A stretch of 64,000 nt of DNA. Source: Paenibacillus sp. GTDB lineage: Bacteria; Bacillota; Bacilli; Paenibacillales; NBRC-103111. The notes under the pieces were generated by a model. The model worked only from the letters and a program-made list of their open reading frames with translations, did not search any database and was not told where the DNA came from. Shown piece after piece: positions 1 through 6,793 of the stretch. The number at the start of each line of letters is the position of its first letter. Position 1 is the stretch's first letter. Where the stretch lies: contig JAPSLM010000012.1 of assembly GCA_031180825.1 (NCBI GenBank), forward strand, positions 1-64,000. Reading direction: 5' to 3'. Made by a program: the position numbers and the translations under genes.

Positions 1-42
1 ATCTTGCAAGAAGGACTGCGTTTGTTGGCGAAGGCCAACTGA
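1..42 (+). CDS. tnpB: TnpB-family protein, 3' end only (cut by window edge)
   Basis: The first 13 codons of the window read ILQEGLRLLAKAN and then stop (TGA at 40-42). This resembles the C-terminal tail of IS200/IS605/IS1341-type TnpB proteins, the RNA-guided nucleases of these elements. The reading runs straight into a set of hairpins typical of the element's right end, which supports the assignment far more than the short peptide does. The rest of the gene lies left of the window, so whether it is intact cannot be seen. Family assignment is inference from tail plus context. Confidence 0.6.
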   Translation: MLQEGLRLLAKAN

Positions 43-148
43 ACTGCGGGAACCGCAGGGATCGCTTGCTCAAGAAGAGAAGGATGCTTCTCTGTTCGCA
101 AGAATCCCCCACCTCAGCGCCATTAGCCAAGGTGGTGGGAGTGTTCAA
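1..148 (+). mobile_element. Right end of an IS200/IS605-type element with omega-RNA scaffold
   Basis: Four hairpins follow one another: GTTGGC/GCCAAC (about 29-44), CTGCGG-GAA-CCGCAG (about 44-58), GAGAAG/CTTCTC (about 77-93), and a terminal imperfect hairpin CCCACCT/AGGTGGTGGG (about 107-140), followed by GTGTTCAA. The terminal hairpin and TTCAA end look like the subterminal structure recognised by the Y1 transposase TnpA, with the element ending near 148. In this family the same stretch is the scaffold of the omega-RNA (reRNA) that guides TnpB, and the guide is read from DNA just past the end (about 149-168). The left end and any tnpA are outside the window. Confidence 0.7.
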
Positions 149-155
149 GAGACAA

Positions 156-190
156 AAAGCCGACCCTTGTCATAAGGAGTCGGCTTTATG
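156..190 (-). terminator. Intrinsic terminator of the secreted-protein gene
   Basis: Nine-base stem AAAGCCGAC (156-164) with GTCGGCTTT (179-187). On the minus strand the hairpin is followed by TTTTTGTC. It lies just downstream of the minus-strand gene ending at 201 and only a few bases past the transposon end. Confidence 0.85.
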
Positions 191-200
191 CGCCTATGGC

Positions 201-641
201 TTACGGATTCGTTTGAACGTAACCTTTTGTTCTTTTGTCGCCCCGGTTGGAGATAAAAATATAGTGTTTTTTGTCGGGGTCGACATGAAATACTTTCGAT
301 AACTTCTTGTCGGTTTTGTCTCCGCTTACAACAATGCTGCCTACGGATGTTTCGGTATCGCCGTCAACTTCGAATACCGTATATTTAACTTCAGTGTCGC
401 CCGAGCTGGATTGGGAAACCGTCAAAGTCAACTCGCTTCCGTTAGGCCAAAATTTGCTTGTTTGGTCATACTTGCTTGACGAACCTGTTCCAAGTTCAAA
501 ATGATACCGATAAGAGAATGTGCCGATATCGCCGGCTTGTACTTTTTGAGAAGCATTGTTCGTTTCTTGAGCGAAAGCGCTGAGCGGAGCGGCGGACAAC
601 ATCAGAGTTAGGGCCGACAGCATCATCAAAGACTTTTTCAT
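201..641 (-). CDS. Small secreted protein of unknown function
   Basis: A 146-residue protein with a clear Sec signal peptide: two lysines, a hydrophobic stretch to about residue 20, and an AFA cleavage site near residue 24. The mature part (about 120 residues) is rich in Ser, Thr, Asp and Lys, contains alternating beta-strand-like segments, and has no cysteine. No enzymatic motif is visible and I do not recognise the family; a small extracellular beta-sandwich is a guess. The start is supported by AAGGAGAG nine bases upstream. It is monocistronic, with its own terminator at 156-190, and sits beside a transposon end. Confidence 0.85.
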   Translation of the reverse strand: MKKSLMMLSALTLMLSAAPLSAFAQETNNASQKVQAGDIGTFSYRYHFELGTGSSSKYDQTSKFWPNGSELTLTVSQSSSGDTEVKYTVFEVDGDTETSVGSIVVSGDKTDKKLSKVFHVDPDKKHYIFISNRGDKRTKGYVQTNP

Positions 642-848
642 TTACGATTCTCTCCTTCATTGTTATGCTTGTTTGTTTGAATCAGACGTCTGAACAATTG
701 TGATTATATACCAATCGGGAGAAGGTTTTTTACGTTTGGTTTATCTGGCTGAAAAGCCGCGTTTTCTTGCACGAAATTTGTCGATATTTGAAATAAAATG
801 TTCATAAAAGTTAAGTCTTCATGAGATAAGGAAAATAGAGGCAAAAAA

Positions 849-874
849 CGAAACTTTTGTGCGTATGCTGCGTA
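849..874 (+). promoter_or_regulatory. Sigma-W-type (ECF) promoter of the nfeD-floT operon
   Basis: CGAAAC (849-854), exactly 16 bases, then CGTA (871-874). The established sigma-W consensus is TGAAAC-N16-CGTA, so only the first base differs. It lies 45 bases upstream of the NfeD start. The orthologous B. subtilis yuaF-floT-yuaI operon is known to be sigma-W dependent, which supports function; it has not been shown here. Confidence 0.75.
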
Positions 875-918
875 TTACGACTTGAGTACATAACCTTGGA
901 CGGTCAGGAGGGAAGGAC

Positions 919-1452
919 ATGCTTGGAGTGTATTGGGGGCTGCTGATTACCGGTGTCCTATTCGCCTTGGTGACGGTGCTGATCGGCGACCTGCTCAGCA
1001 ACGCGCTGGACGGAATGTTCGATTTCCTGTCCGGCGACGTGCTTCACTGGCTGCAGCCGATGGTGCTTTTCGGCGCGATTACGGTGCTTGGCGGGACCGG
1101 GGTGCTGCTGACGGGCTATACGTCTTTGGCAGCGTGGGCGGTCTTTGTCCTATCCCTGCTGGCTGCCGTCGCATCTGCCGTTCTGATTTATTTCGTCTAC
1201 GTCAAGCCGATGGAAAGAACCGAAAATTCGGTCGCATTCTCGATGCAGGATTTGGTCGGCCGCATCGGCGAGGTGACCGTGCCGATTCCCGCGCGGGGCA
1301 GCGGCGAGGTCGTGATGCGGATTGGCGGCGGCGTGACGAATCAAATTGCGGAAAGCTTCGACGGGACGGAGATAGCGGCGGGTCTCAAGGTTGTGACCGT
1401 GGAAGTGAAGGACGGCGCACTGCTGGTGTCTTGTCTGGACTCCAATCATTAA
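919..1452 (+). CDS. NfeD-family membrane protein (YuaF-like), flotillin partner
   Basis: A 177-residue membrane protein with three predicted transmembrane helices (about residues 5-25, 42-66 and 70-95) and a soluble beta-rich C-terminal domain (about 110-175) of the OB-fold type found in NfeD proteins; the segment VGRIGEVTVPIPARGSGEV is typical. NfeD proteins are encoded beside flotillins or stomatins and are thought to help them organise membrane domains. The gene is directly followed, 24 bases later, by floT, as in the B. subtilis yuaF-floT pair. AGGAGGGAAGGAC precedes the ATG. Expected to be induced by envelope stress through the upstream sigma-W-type promoter. Confidence 0.92.
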   Translation: MLGVYWGLLITGVLFALVTVLIGDLLSNALDGMFDFLSGDVLHWLQPMVLFGAITVLGGTGVLLTGYTSLAAWAVFVLSLLAAVASAVLIYFVYVKPMERTENSVAFSMQDLVGRIGEVTVPIPARGSGEVVMRIGGGVTNQIAESFDGTEIAAGLKVVTVEVKDGALLVSCLDSNH

Positions 1453-1476
1453 TTACTTATCGAAGGAGCGGTGCAG

Positions 1477-3012
1477 ATGGATGGAATAAGCGATGCCTTG
1501 TTGGTTCCCGTGATTGTCGTTGCCGTTATCGTAGTGCTGGGCCTGGCGTTCTGGGCGCGGTACAAAACGGTCAGCCCGGACGAAGCGATGATCGTGACCG
1601 GTTCGTTTCTCGGCACCAAAAACGTTATGACGGATGACAGCGGCCGCAAAATCAAAATCGTACGCGGCGGCGGTTCGTTCATTCTCCCTGTCTTCCAACG
1701 GGCCGAGTTTTTGTCGCTGCTGTCGCATAAGCTTGATGTCTCGACTCCCGAGGTATACACGGAGCAAGGAGTGCCGGTGCTCGCCGACGGCGTAGCGATC
1801 ATCAAGATCGGCGGCTCCGTCGAGGATGTCGCTACGGCGGCGGAGCAGTTTATGGGCAAGCCGACGGAAGCGCTTAAAGGAGAGGCGCAGGAAGTGCTGG
1901 AAGGCCACCTGCGGGCCATTCTCGGCTCGATGACGGTGGAGGAGGTGTACCGGAACCGGGACCGCTTCGCGCAGGAGGTGCAGGGCGTCGCAGCCAAGGA
2001 TTTGAAGAAAATGGGGCTGCAGATCGTCTCCTTCACAATTAAGGACGTTCGCGACAAGCAGGGCTATCTGGATGCGCTCGGGAAGCCGCGGATCGCCGCG
2101 GTGAAGCGCGATGCGGAAATCGCCGAAGCGGAAGCCCTCCGCGATGCGCGGATTCAGAAGGCGCGCGCCGAGGAAGAAGGGCAGAAAGCTGAGCTGCTGC
2201 GGGACACGAACATCGCCGAAGCTTCGAAGGAGAAGGAACTGAAGGTAGCCGCCTTTAAGAAGGAGCAGGATATGGCCCGCGCGGAAGCGGATCAGGCATA
2301 TCATATCCAGGAGGCGCGCTCGAAGCAAAGTGTCGTGGAGGAGCAAATGCGCGTTGAACTCGTGCGGAAGGAGCGCGAGATCGATCTCGAAGCGAAGGAG
2401 ATTCTTCGCCGTGAGAAGCAGTATGACGCCGAGGTGAAGAAGAAGGCGGACGCCGACCGGTATGCCGTCGTTCAGGCGGCGGAAGCGGAGAAGGCGAAGC
2501 AGATCACGCAAGCGGACGCCATGCAGTACCGCATCGAAGCGGAGGCAAAGGCGCAGGCGGAGCAGAAGCGGCTCGAGGGTCTGGCGATAGCGGATGCCGA
2601 GCGGGCCAAAGGGACGGCGGAGGCGGAGGTCATCCGGCTGCGCGGCTTGGCCGAAGCGGAAGCGAAGCAGAAGCTCGCGGAGGCGTTCGAGAAATTCGGC
2701 GAGGCGGCCGTTCTCGACATCATCGTCAAGATGCTGCCGGAATTGGCGGGCAAGGTGGCCGAGCCGATCAAATCGATCGACAAGCTGACGGTGGTCGATA
2801 CGGGGCACGGCGAAGGCGCGGCACGGGTCAGCAACTATGTGACGCAGCTGATGGCGACGGCTCCCGAAATGCTGAAGAGCGTCAGCGGACTGGACTTGGA
2901 AAAGCTGGTGAAAGGCTTGACAAATCGCACGAATCAGCAAACTTCCGCGGCGAATCAGCCGGCGCTTGTCCAGGCGGCTACCGCCGATTCGGCTGCAAAG
3001 CCGGAAGCCTAA
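1477..3012 (+). CDS. floT: Flotillin (FloT/YuaG)
   Basis: About 511 residues. One N-terminal membrane anchor (about residues 7-27), then an SPFH/prohibitin domain (about 30-190), then a long Ala/Glu/Lys/Arg-rich coiled coil with repeated EAEA-type heptads (about 195-400), and a C-terminal oligomerisation region. Flotillins scaffold ordered membrane domains and influence fluidity and signalling. The ATG at 1477 is preferred over the in-frame GTG at 1471, because AAGGAG at 1463-1468 is correctly spaced only for the ATG. Second gene of the NfeD-flotillin operon. No yuaI-type acetyltransferase follows; a MATE pump does. Confidence 0.96.
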   Translation: MDGISDALLVPVIVVAVIVVLGLAFWARYKTVSPDEAMIVTGSFLGTKNVMTDDSGRKIKIVRGGGSFILPVFQRAEFLSLLSHKLDVSTPEVYTEQGVPVLADGVAIIKIGGSVEDVATAAEQFMGKPTEALKGEAQEVLEGHLRAILGSMTVEEVYRNRDRFAQEVQGVAAKDLKKMGLQIVSFTIKDVRDKQGYLDALGKPRIAAVKRDAEIAEAEALRDARIQKARAEEEGQKAELLRDTNIAEASKEKELKVAAFKKEQDMARAEADQAYHIQEARSKQSVVEEQMRVELVRKEREIDLEAKEILRREKQYDAEVKKKADADRYAVVQAAEAEKAKQITQADAMQYRIEAEAKAQAEQKRLEGLAIADAERAKGTAEAEVIRLRGLAEAEAKQKLAEAFEKFGEAAVLDIIVKMLPELAGKVAEPIKSIDKLTVVDTGHGEGAARVSNYVTQLMATAPEMLKSVSGLDLEKLVKGLTNRTNQQTSAANQPALVQAATADSAAKPEA

Positions 3013-3035
3013 ACGGGGGGAAGCTCGCAATCCGA

Positions 3036-3064
3036 TTTACGCGCGGCCCGTTCTGGATTATAAT
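3036..3064 (+). promoter_or_regulatory. Possible sigma-A promoter between floT and the MATE gene
   Basis: TTTACG (3036-3041), 17 bases, TATAAT (3059-3064). The -10 is perfect and the -35 is weak. Transcription would begin near 3071, only about 30 bases before the hairpin at 3101-3117, so most transcripts would meet that hairpin before the MATE coding region. Confidence 0.5.
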
Positions 3065-3100
3065 GGAGAAAGCGACATGTTTCACGTGTGCGCATCGAGG

Positions 3101-3126
3101 GCGGCCTCCCGGGCCGCTTTTCTTTT
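3101..3126 (+). terminator. Intrinsic terminator or attenuator ahead of the MATE gene
   Basis: Perfect six-base stem GCGGCC/GGCCGC (3101-3106, 3112-3117) with a five-base loop, followed by TTTTCTTTTC. It either ends the nfeD-floT transcript or attenuates the MATE gene. It sits inside a possible 22-codon upstream extension of the MATE reading frame that starts at the ATG at 3077. Confidence 0.75.
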
Positions 3127-3142
3127 CTCCGGAGGGATTACA

Positions 3143-4543
3143 ATGTCTAAACCAAACGCTGCAAGCGCCAATCTGACGGAAGGCCCTATCGCCAAAAAGC
3201 TGCTGCTGTTCGCTCTGCCGGTTCTGATGGGCAATGTGCTTCAATCGCTGAACGGAACGATCAACTCGATCTGGGTCGGTAATTATCTTGGTGAGAGCGC
3301 TTTCGCCGCCACTTCCAATGCGAACAATATTATGTTTTTTTTGCTCAGCCTTGTGTTCGGCATCGGAATGGCTTCCACAATCTTGATCGGACAAAGCCTC
3401 GGCGCGCAAAATGAGGAGCAAGCCAAGCGGGTCGTCGGTACGAGCGCGCTGTTTTTTATGACGCTGGCGGTGATCATTACCGTGATCGGCTTCGTTTTCT
3501 CTTCGACGATTCTGGAATGGATGCAGACGCCCAAGGATGCGATGCCCTATGCCATTGCGTATTTGCGTATTATTTTTGTCGGCGTGCCGTTCATGTTTTT
3601 TTACAATTTCGTGATGATGATCATGCGGGGGGCCGGAGACTCCAAGACGCCGTTCTACTTCTTGCTGCTGTCGACTGTGATCGATATCGTGCTCAATCCC
3701 GTGTTTATCTTCGGGTGGGGGCCGATTCCCCGGCTCGAAACGGCCGGAGCTGCCGTAGCCACGGTTATTGCGCAGCTGGTGAGCCTGGCCGGGCTGATCG
3801 CACACTTGTACCGGACCCGCTATTTTTTACGCTTGACCCGTGCGGATCGGCGATACATTCGACTGGACCGGCAAATCATCGTATCTCTTGTCAAAAAAGG
3901 GCTGCCCATGGGCTTGCAAATGATGGTCGTCTCGACCAGCGCCATTGCCGTCGTCAGCCTGGTGAACAGCTTCGGTTCGGTTGCGACCGCGGCGTTCGGC
4001 GCAGCGATGCAGCTCTCAAGCTATATCCAAATGCCGGCGATGGCGATCGGCGGAGCCGTGTCGACACTTGCGGCGCAGAACGTCGGCGCGGACAAATGGG
4101 ACCGGGTGCATAAGACGACCTTGGTCGGGATCGGATTCAACATTGTGATGACGGGCGCGCTCGTCGGACTGATTTATGTGTTCAACCGGCAGGCACTGCA
4201 ATTGTTTCTGCAGGACGAGGCGGCAATCGCCATCGGCATGAATATGAACCAAATTACGCTCTGGGCGTTTATCCTCTTCGGGATCACGTTTGTCGTATCC
4301 GGCGTCGTTCGCGCGACGGGCGCGGTCATGGTGCCGTTGCTGACCACGTTCCTGGCCCTTTGGTGCATCCGGGTGCCGGTGGCTTACTATTTAGGGAACA
4401 CCTATGGGTTGGAAGCGCTCTGGTGGAGCTTTCCCATCGCCTTTTGCATCAGTATTTTAATTTCCGTTGCTTACTATGTATGGGGGAACTGGCGTAACGC
4501 CAAAATGCTGACCCCGCAGCCGGATCAGGCCAAGGAGCTGTAA
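3143..4543 (+). CDS. MATE-family multidrug efflux protein
   Basis: A 466-residue polytopic membrane protein with about 12 hydrophobic helices in two related halves, as expected of MATE (multidrug and toxin extrusion) sodium- or proton-coupled exporters. The N-terminal segment GPIAKKLLLFALPVLMGN and the conserved RGAGDSKTPF (first half) and RATGAVMVP (second half) motifs fit the DinF/NorM-like class. Start chosen at 3143 with GGAGGG eight bases upstream. The reading frame stays open to an ATG at 3077, which would add 22 residues, but translation from there would cross the terminator-like hairpin. Substrate unknown. It precedes an ABC-F resistance-type gene, suggesting a drug-response neighbourhood. 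Confidence 0.93.
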   Translation: MSKPNAASANLTEGPIAKKLLLFALPVLMGNVLQSLNGTINSIWVGNYLGESAFAATSNANNIMFFLLSLVFGIGMASTILIGQSLGAQNEEQAKRVVGTSALFFMTLAVIITVIGFVFSSTILEWMQTPKDAMPYAIAYLRIIFVGVPFMFFYNFVMMIMRGAGDSKTPFYFLLLSTVIDIVLNPVFIFGWGPIPRLETAGAAVATVIAQLVSLAGLIAHLYRTRYFLRLTRADRRYIRLDRQIIVSLVKKGLPMGLQMMVVSTSAIAVVSLVNSFGSVATAAFGAAMQLSSYIQMPAMAIGGAVSTLAAQNVGADKWDRVHKTTLVGIGFNIVMTGALVGLIYVFNRQALQLFLQDEAAIAIGMNMNQITLWAFILFGITFVVSGVVRATGAVMVPLLTTFLALWCIRVPVAYYLGNTYGLEALWWSFPIAFCISILISVAYYVWGNWRNAKMLTPQPDQAKEL

Positions 4544-4651
4544 CGAAAGTTTTTGTATAACGAATTGCTCCCTTGGATTGTGGCGGAACGTATGATAAAG
4601 TAAATTTATGTTATCTTTGTGAAATCGGAGGACTTACGCGGCGATGAAGTA

Positions 4652-4840
4652 ATGACACGTTATCCTAAAGCAGTTTGCAGGAATGTAATCGTTTTTCCCC
4701 GGGGAAAAGCGGACGGGATACGTGTGCCGATGAGAGTCCATTCGATTGAACGACGAACGTTTAACAGAAAGCGGGGCCGGAAGCTTTTTCCTTATGCGCC
4801 CGCGCTTCTTGTCCTCTCCTCTGCATGCATACGACCGTAA
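4652..4840 (+). CDS. Leader ORF (62 codons) of the ABC-F attenuator
   Basis: Reads MTRYPKAVCRNVIVF and on to a stop (TAA, 4838-4840) lying within the 5' arm of the terminator at 4834-4862. Its ATG overlaps by one base the stop of a two-codon ORF (ATG-AAG-TAA, 4644-4652), which itself has GGAGG 12 bases upstream, so coupled translation is possible. The peptide is Arg-rich, has no recognisable family and is probably not functional as a protein. Translation or stalling would decide whether the terminator forms. An in-frame GTG at 4619 has no SD. Confidence 0.45.
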   Translation: MTRYPKAVCRNVIVFPRGKADGIRVPMRVHSIERRTFNRKRGRKLFPYAPALLVLSSACIRP

Positions 4841-4862
4841 GCCCCGGGCTGCGGTTTTTTTT
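4834..4862 (+). terminator. Intrinsic terminator inside the ABC-F leader
   Basis: Nine-pair stem with one bulged A: ACCGTA-A-GCC (4834-4843), loop CCG, GGCTGCGGT (4847-4855), then eight T residues (4855-4862). It lies 27 bases before the ABC-F start codon, so it acts upstream of, not after, the gene. Confidence 0.85.
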
Positions 4863-4889
4863 ATTGCCATGAAACGGAGGAATGCCTGA

Positions 4890-6722
4890 ATGCTAATCGT
4901 GAAAGCAACGGATTTACGTAAGGAATGGGACGGCTCGGTATTGTTCGAGAACGTGTCCTTCGAGATTGCCGAGGGGCAGCGCGTCGCGGTTTTCGGACGG
5001 AATGGAACGGGCAAGACGACGCTGCTGAAAGGATTGTTGGGCCAAACGGCATTCGATCACGGCAGCGTGCATCGGAATTTGCCCCTAGAGGAGTGGGGAT
5101 GGCTGGAGCAGCATCCGGAGGGAGCCCGGGAGCGAACGGTGCTGGACTTCGTGCTATCCGGCTCGGAGAGCCGCTATGCGCTGAAGCTTCGGCTGGAGGA
5201 TTTGCAGCGGCGGATGAGTCAGGAGGAATCGGCGGAGCTGCTGGATCAATATGGGGAGCTTCACGAACGGTATATGCAGCAGGGCGGCTACGACTGGGAG
5301 CTTCAGGCGGAAAAATGCTTGCAGCGGGTAAGGCTGGACCCGGCCTTATGGACGCGGCCCTTTCACGGTTTGAGCGGGGGGCAGAAAACGAGGGCGCAGT
5401 TTGCCAGACTGATGGTTCGGGAGCCGAAATTCATTGTGCTCGACGAACCGACCAATCATCTTGACGAGGAAACGTTAGACTGGCTGGAGCAGTGGCTGCG
5501 GCAGTACGCAGGCACCGTGCTTTTCGTTTCGCACGACCGGTATTTTTTGGACCGGACGGCGACGGCTGTGTACGAACTGACCGGACAGGGCGGCCGGATG
5601 TACCCCGGGTGCTATTCGGATTACCGCAGGCAGAAGGATCTTGAATGGCAGTCGCAGGAAGCGCTGTATAAAAAGCAAGAGCAGGCCCGCGAGAAGCTTT
5701 TGGAAAGCATCCGCCGCTACCAGCAGTGGTTTAACCAGGCGCATCAAGCCGCGGGACAAAACGATTTTTTACGCTCGAAGGCGAAAAAGAACGTTTCCCG
5801 GCTTAAAGCAAAGGAAGCCGCGCTTGAACGGCTGGACCGGGACCGGGTGCGGAAACCCCGCGAGGAAGGAAGCCTCCATATGCAGCTGAAGGACCGGCCG
5901 TTTGCGGCCGAGACGCTGCTGCGCATAGAGGAGGTTTGCTTCGCTTACGAAGGCGGGAGACAGATCTTTCATTCGCTGAGCGTGAACGTCAACCGGGGAG
6001 ACCGGGTTGCTGTCATCGGACCGAACGGAGCCGGCAAATCGACGCTGCTGCGGCTTATGACCGGGAGCTTAACCCCGGATTCGGGGGAAGTCAAGCTTCA
6101 TCCGCAGACGAAAATCGGTTACTTCGCGCAAGAGCTTGACCAGTTGAACCGGGAGGAGACAATTCTGGATAGCCTTCTGCGGCTGCCGGATATGACCCAA
6201 TCGCACGCGCGGACGATTCTGGGCTGCTTCCTGTTTAGCGGGGACGAAGCGTTTAAACGAATCGGCGACTTGAGTATGGGCGAAAAATGCCGCGTCGCGT
6301 TTCTCCATCTTTATTTTGGCGGGTTCAATCTGCTTGTCCTGGATGAACCGACGAATTATTTGGATATCGAGACGCGGGAGAAAGTCGAGGAGGCGCTGCT
6401 CGAATACCGGGGGGCGCTCGTCCTTGTTTCGCACGACCGGTACCTGCTGCGAAAAATGGCAAACCGGCTGCTGATCTTGGACGGTGCGGAGACCAAAGCA
6501 TTCCCGGGAACGTGTGACGAATATGCGGCGAAACGAAGAGATGCCGCTTACTCGGCGGAACATCAGCGGCAGGAGAACGAAATCGGCCAATTGGAGCTTA
6601 AGCTCGCGCAGCTGATGGCGGAGCCCGAGCCGGAGCTTGAAGCGGACCGGCAGCAGTTAATGGCGGACATCAAGCGGCTGCGTTCGCTGATGATGAGCTT
6701 GAAGCAAGCGAAGCAGGAGTAA
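4890..6722 (+). CDS. ABC-F family ATPase (ribosome-protection type)
   Basis: A 610-residue soluble protein with two ABC domains and no membrane segments. First domain: Walker A GRNGTGKT (36-43), signature LSGGQ (161-165), Walker B FIVLDEPTNH (181-190). Second: GPNGAGKST (377-385), a divergent signature LSMGE (461-465), LLVLDEPTNY (481-490). The charged linker (about 235-335) containing RYQQWFNQAHQAAG is the region ABC-F proteins push toward the P-site tRNA. A Glu/Leu-rich C-terminal coiled coil ends the protein. ABC-F members displace ribosome-targeting antibiotics or tune translation. The attenuator-type leader favours a resistance role (vmlR/lsa-like), but the drug class cannot be told. GGAGGAATGCCTGA precedes the start. 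Confidence 0.94.
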   Translation: MLIVKATDLRKEWDGSVLFENVSFEIAEGQRVAVFGRNGTGKTTLLKGLLGQTAFDHGSVHRNLPLEEWGWLEQHPEGARERTVLDFVLSGSESRYALKLRLEDLQRRMSQEESAELLDQYGELHERYMQQGGYDWELQAEKCLQRVRLDPALWTRPFHGLSGGQKTRAQFARLMVREPKFIVLDEPTNHLDEETLDWLEQWLRQYAGTVLFVSHDRYFLDRTATAVYELTGQGGRMYPGCYSDYRRQKDLEWQSQEALYKKQEQAREKLLESIRRYQQWFNQAHQAAGQNDFLRSKAKKNVSRLKAKEAALERLDRDRVRKPREEGSLHMQLKDRPFAAETLLRIEEVCFAYEGGRQIFHSLSVNVNRGDRVAVIGPNGAGKSTLLRLMTGSLTPDSGEVKLHPQTKIGYFAQELDQLNREETILDSLLRLPDMTQSHARTILGCFLFSGDEAFKRIGDLSMGEKCRVAFLHLYFGGFNLLVLDEPTNYLDIETREKVEEALLEYRGALVLVSHDRYLLRKMANRLLILDGAETKAFPGTCDEYAAKRRDAAYSAEHQRQENEIGQLELKLAQLMAEPEPELEADRQQLMADIKRLRSLMMSLKQAKQE

Positions 6723-6728
6723 GAAGCA

Positions 6729-6774
6729 AATGCCTTTCGGGATGGGATAAACGCATCCTGAAAGGCATTTTTCA
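6729..6774. terminator. Bidirectional terminator between ABC-F and MFS genes
   Basis: Long stem (AAATGCCTTTCAGGATG type, 17 pairs with one mismatch) spanning 6729-6745 and 6755-6771, with T runs downstream on the plus strand and A runs upstream that serve the convergent minus-strand MFS gene. Confidence 0.88.
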
Positions 6775-6793
6775 TTTAATCCTTATGCAGAAA

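Larger units (their letters stand above)
4544..4889 (+). promoter_or_regulatory. Long 5' leader of the ABC-F gene (ribosome-mediated attenuator candidate)
   Basis: About 350 bases lie between the MATE stop and the ABC-F start. They contain a possible -10 (TATGAT near 4592), an SD (GGAGG, 4627-4631), a two-codon ORF ATG-AAG-TAA (4644-4652) overlapping the ATG of a 62-codon ORF (4652-4840), a perfect 16-base palindrome TTTTCCCCGGGGAAAA (4693-4708), and an intrinsic terminator (4834-4862). CGGGGC at 4772-4777 can pair with GCCCCG at 4841-4846 inside the terminator, giving a candidate antiterminator. ABC-F resistance genes such as vmlR are known to use antibiotic-responsive attenuation; applying that here is inference. 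Confidence 0.65.

Noticed and set aside
66..302. 78-codon plus-strand ORF
   Set aside because: Crosses the transposon end hairpin and the terminator of the minus-strand gene; no SD.
1453..3030. 525-codon minus-strand ORF antisense to floT
   Set aside because: Composition is Leu/Arg/His-rich without domains, and the opposite strand encodes a clear flotillin with SD and coiled coil. It is a codon-bias shadow.
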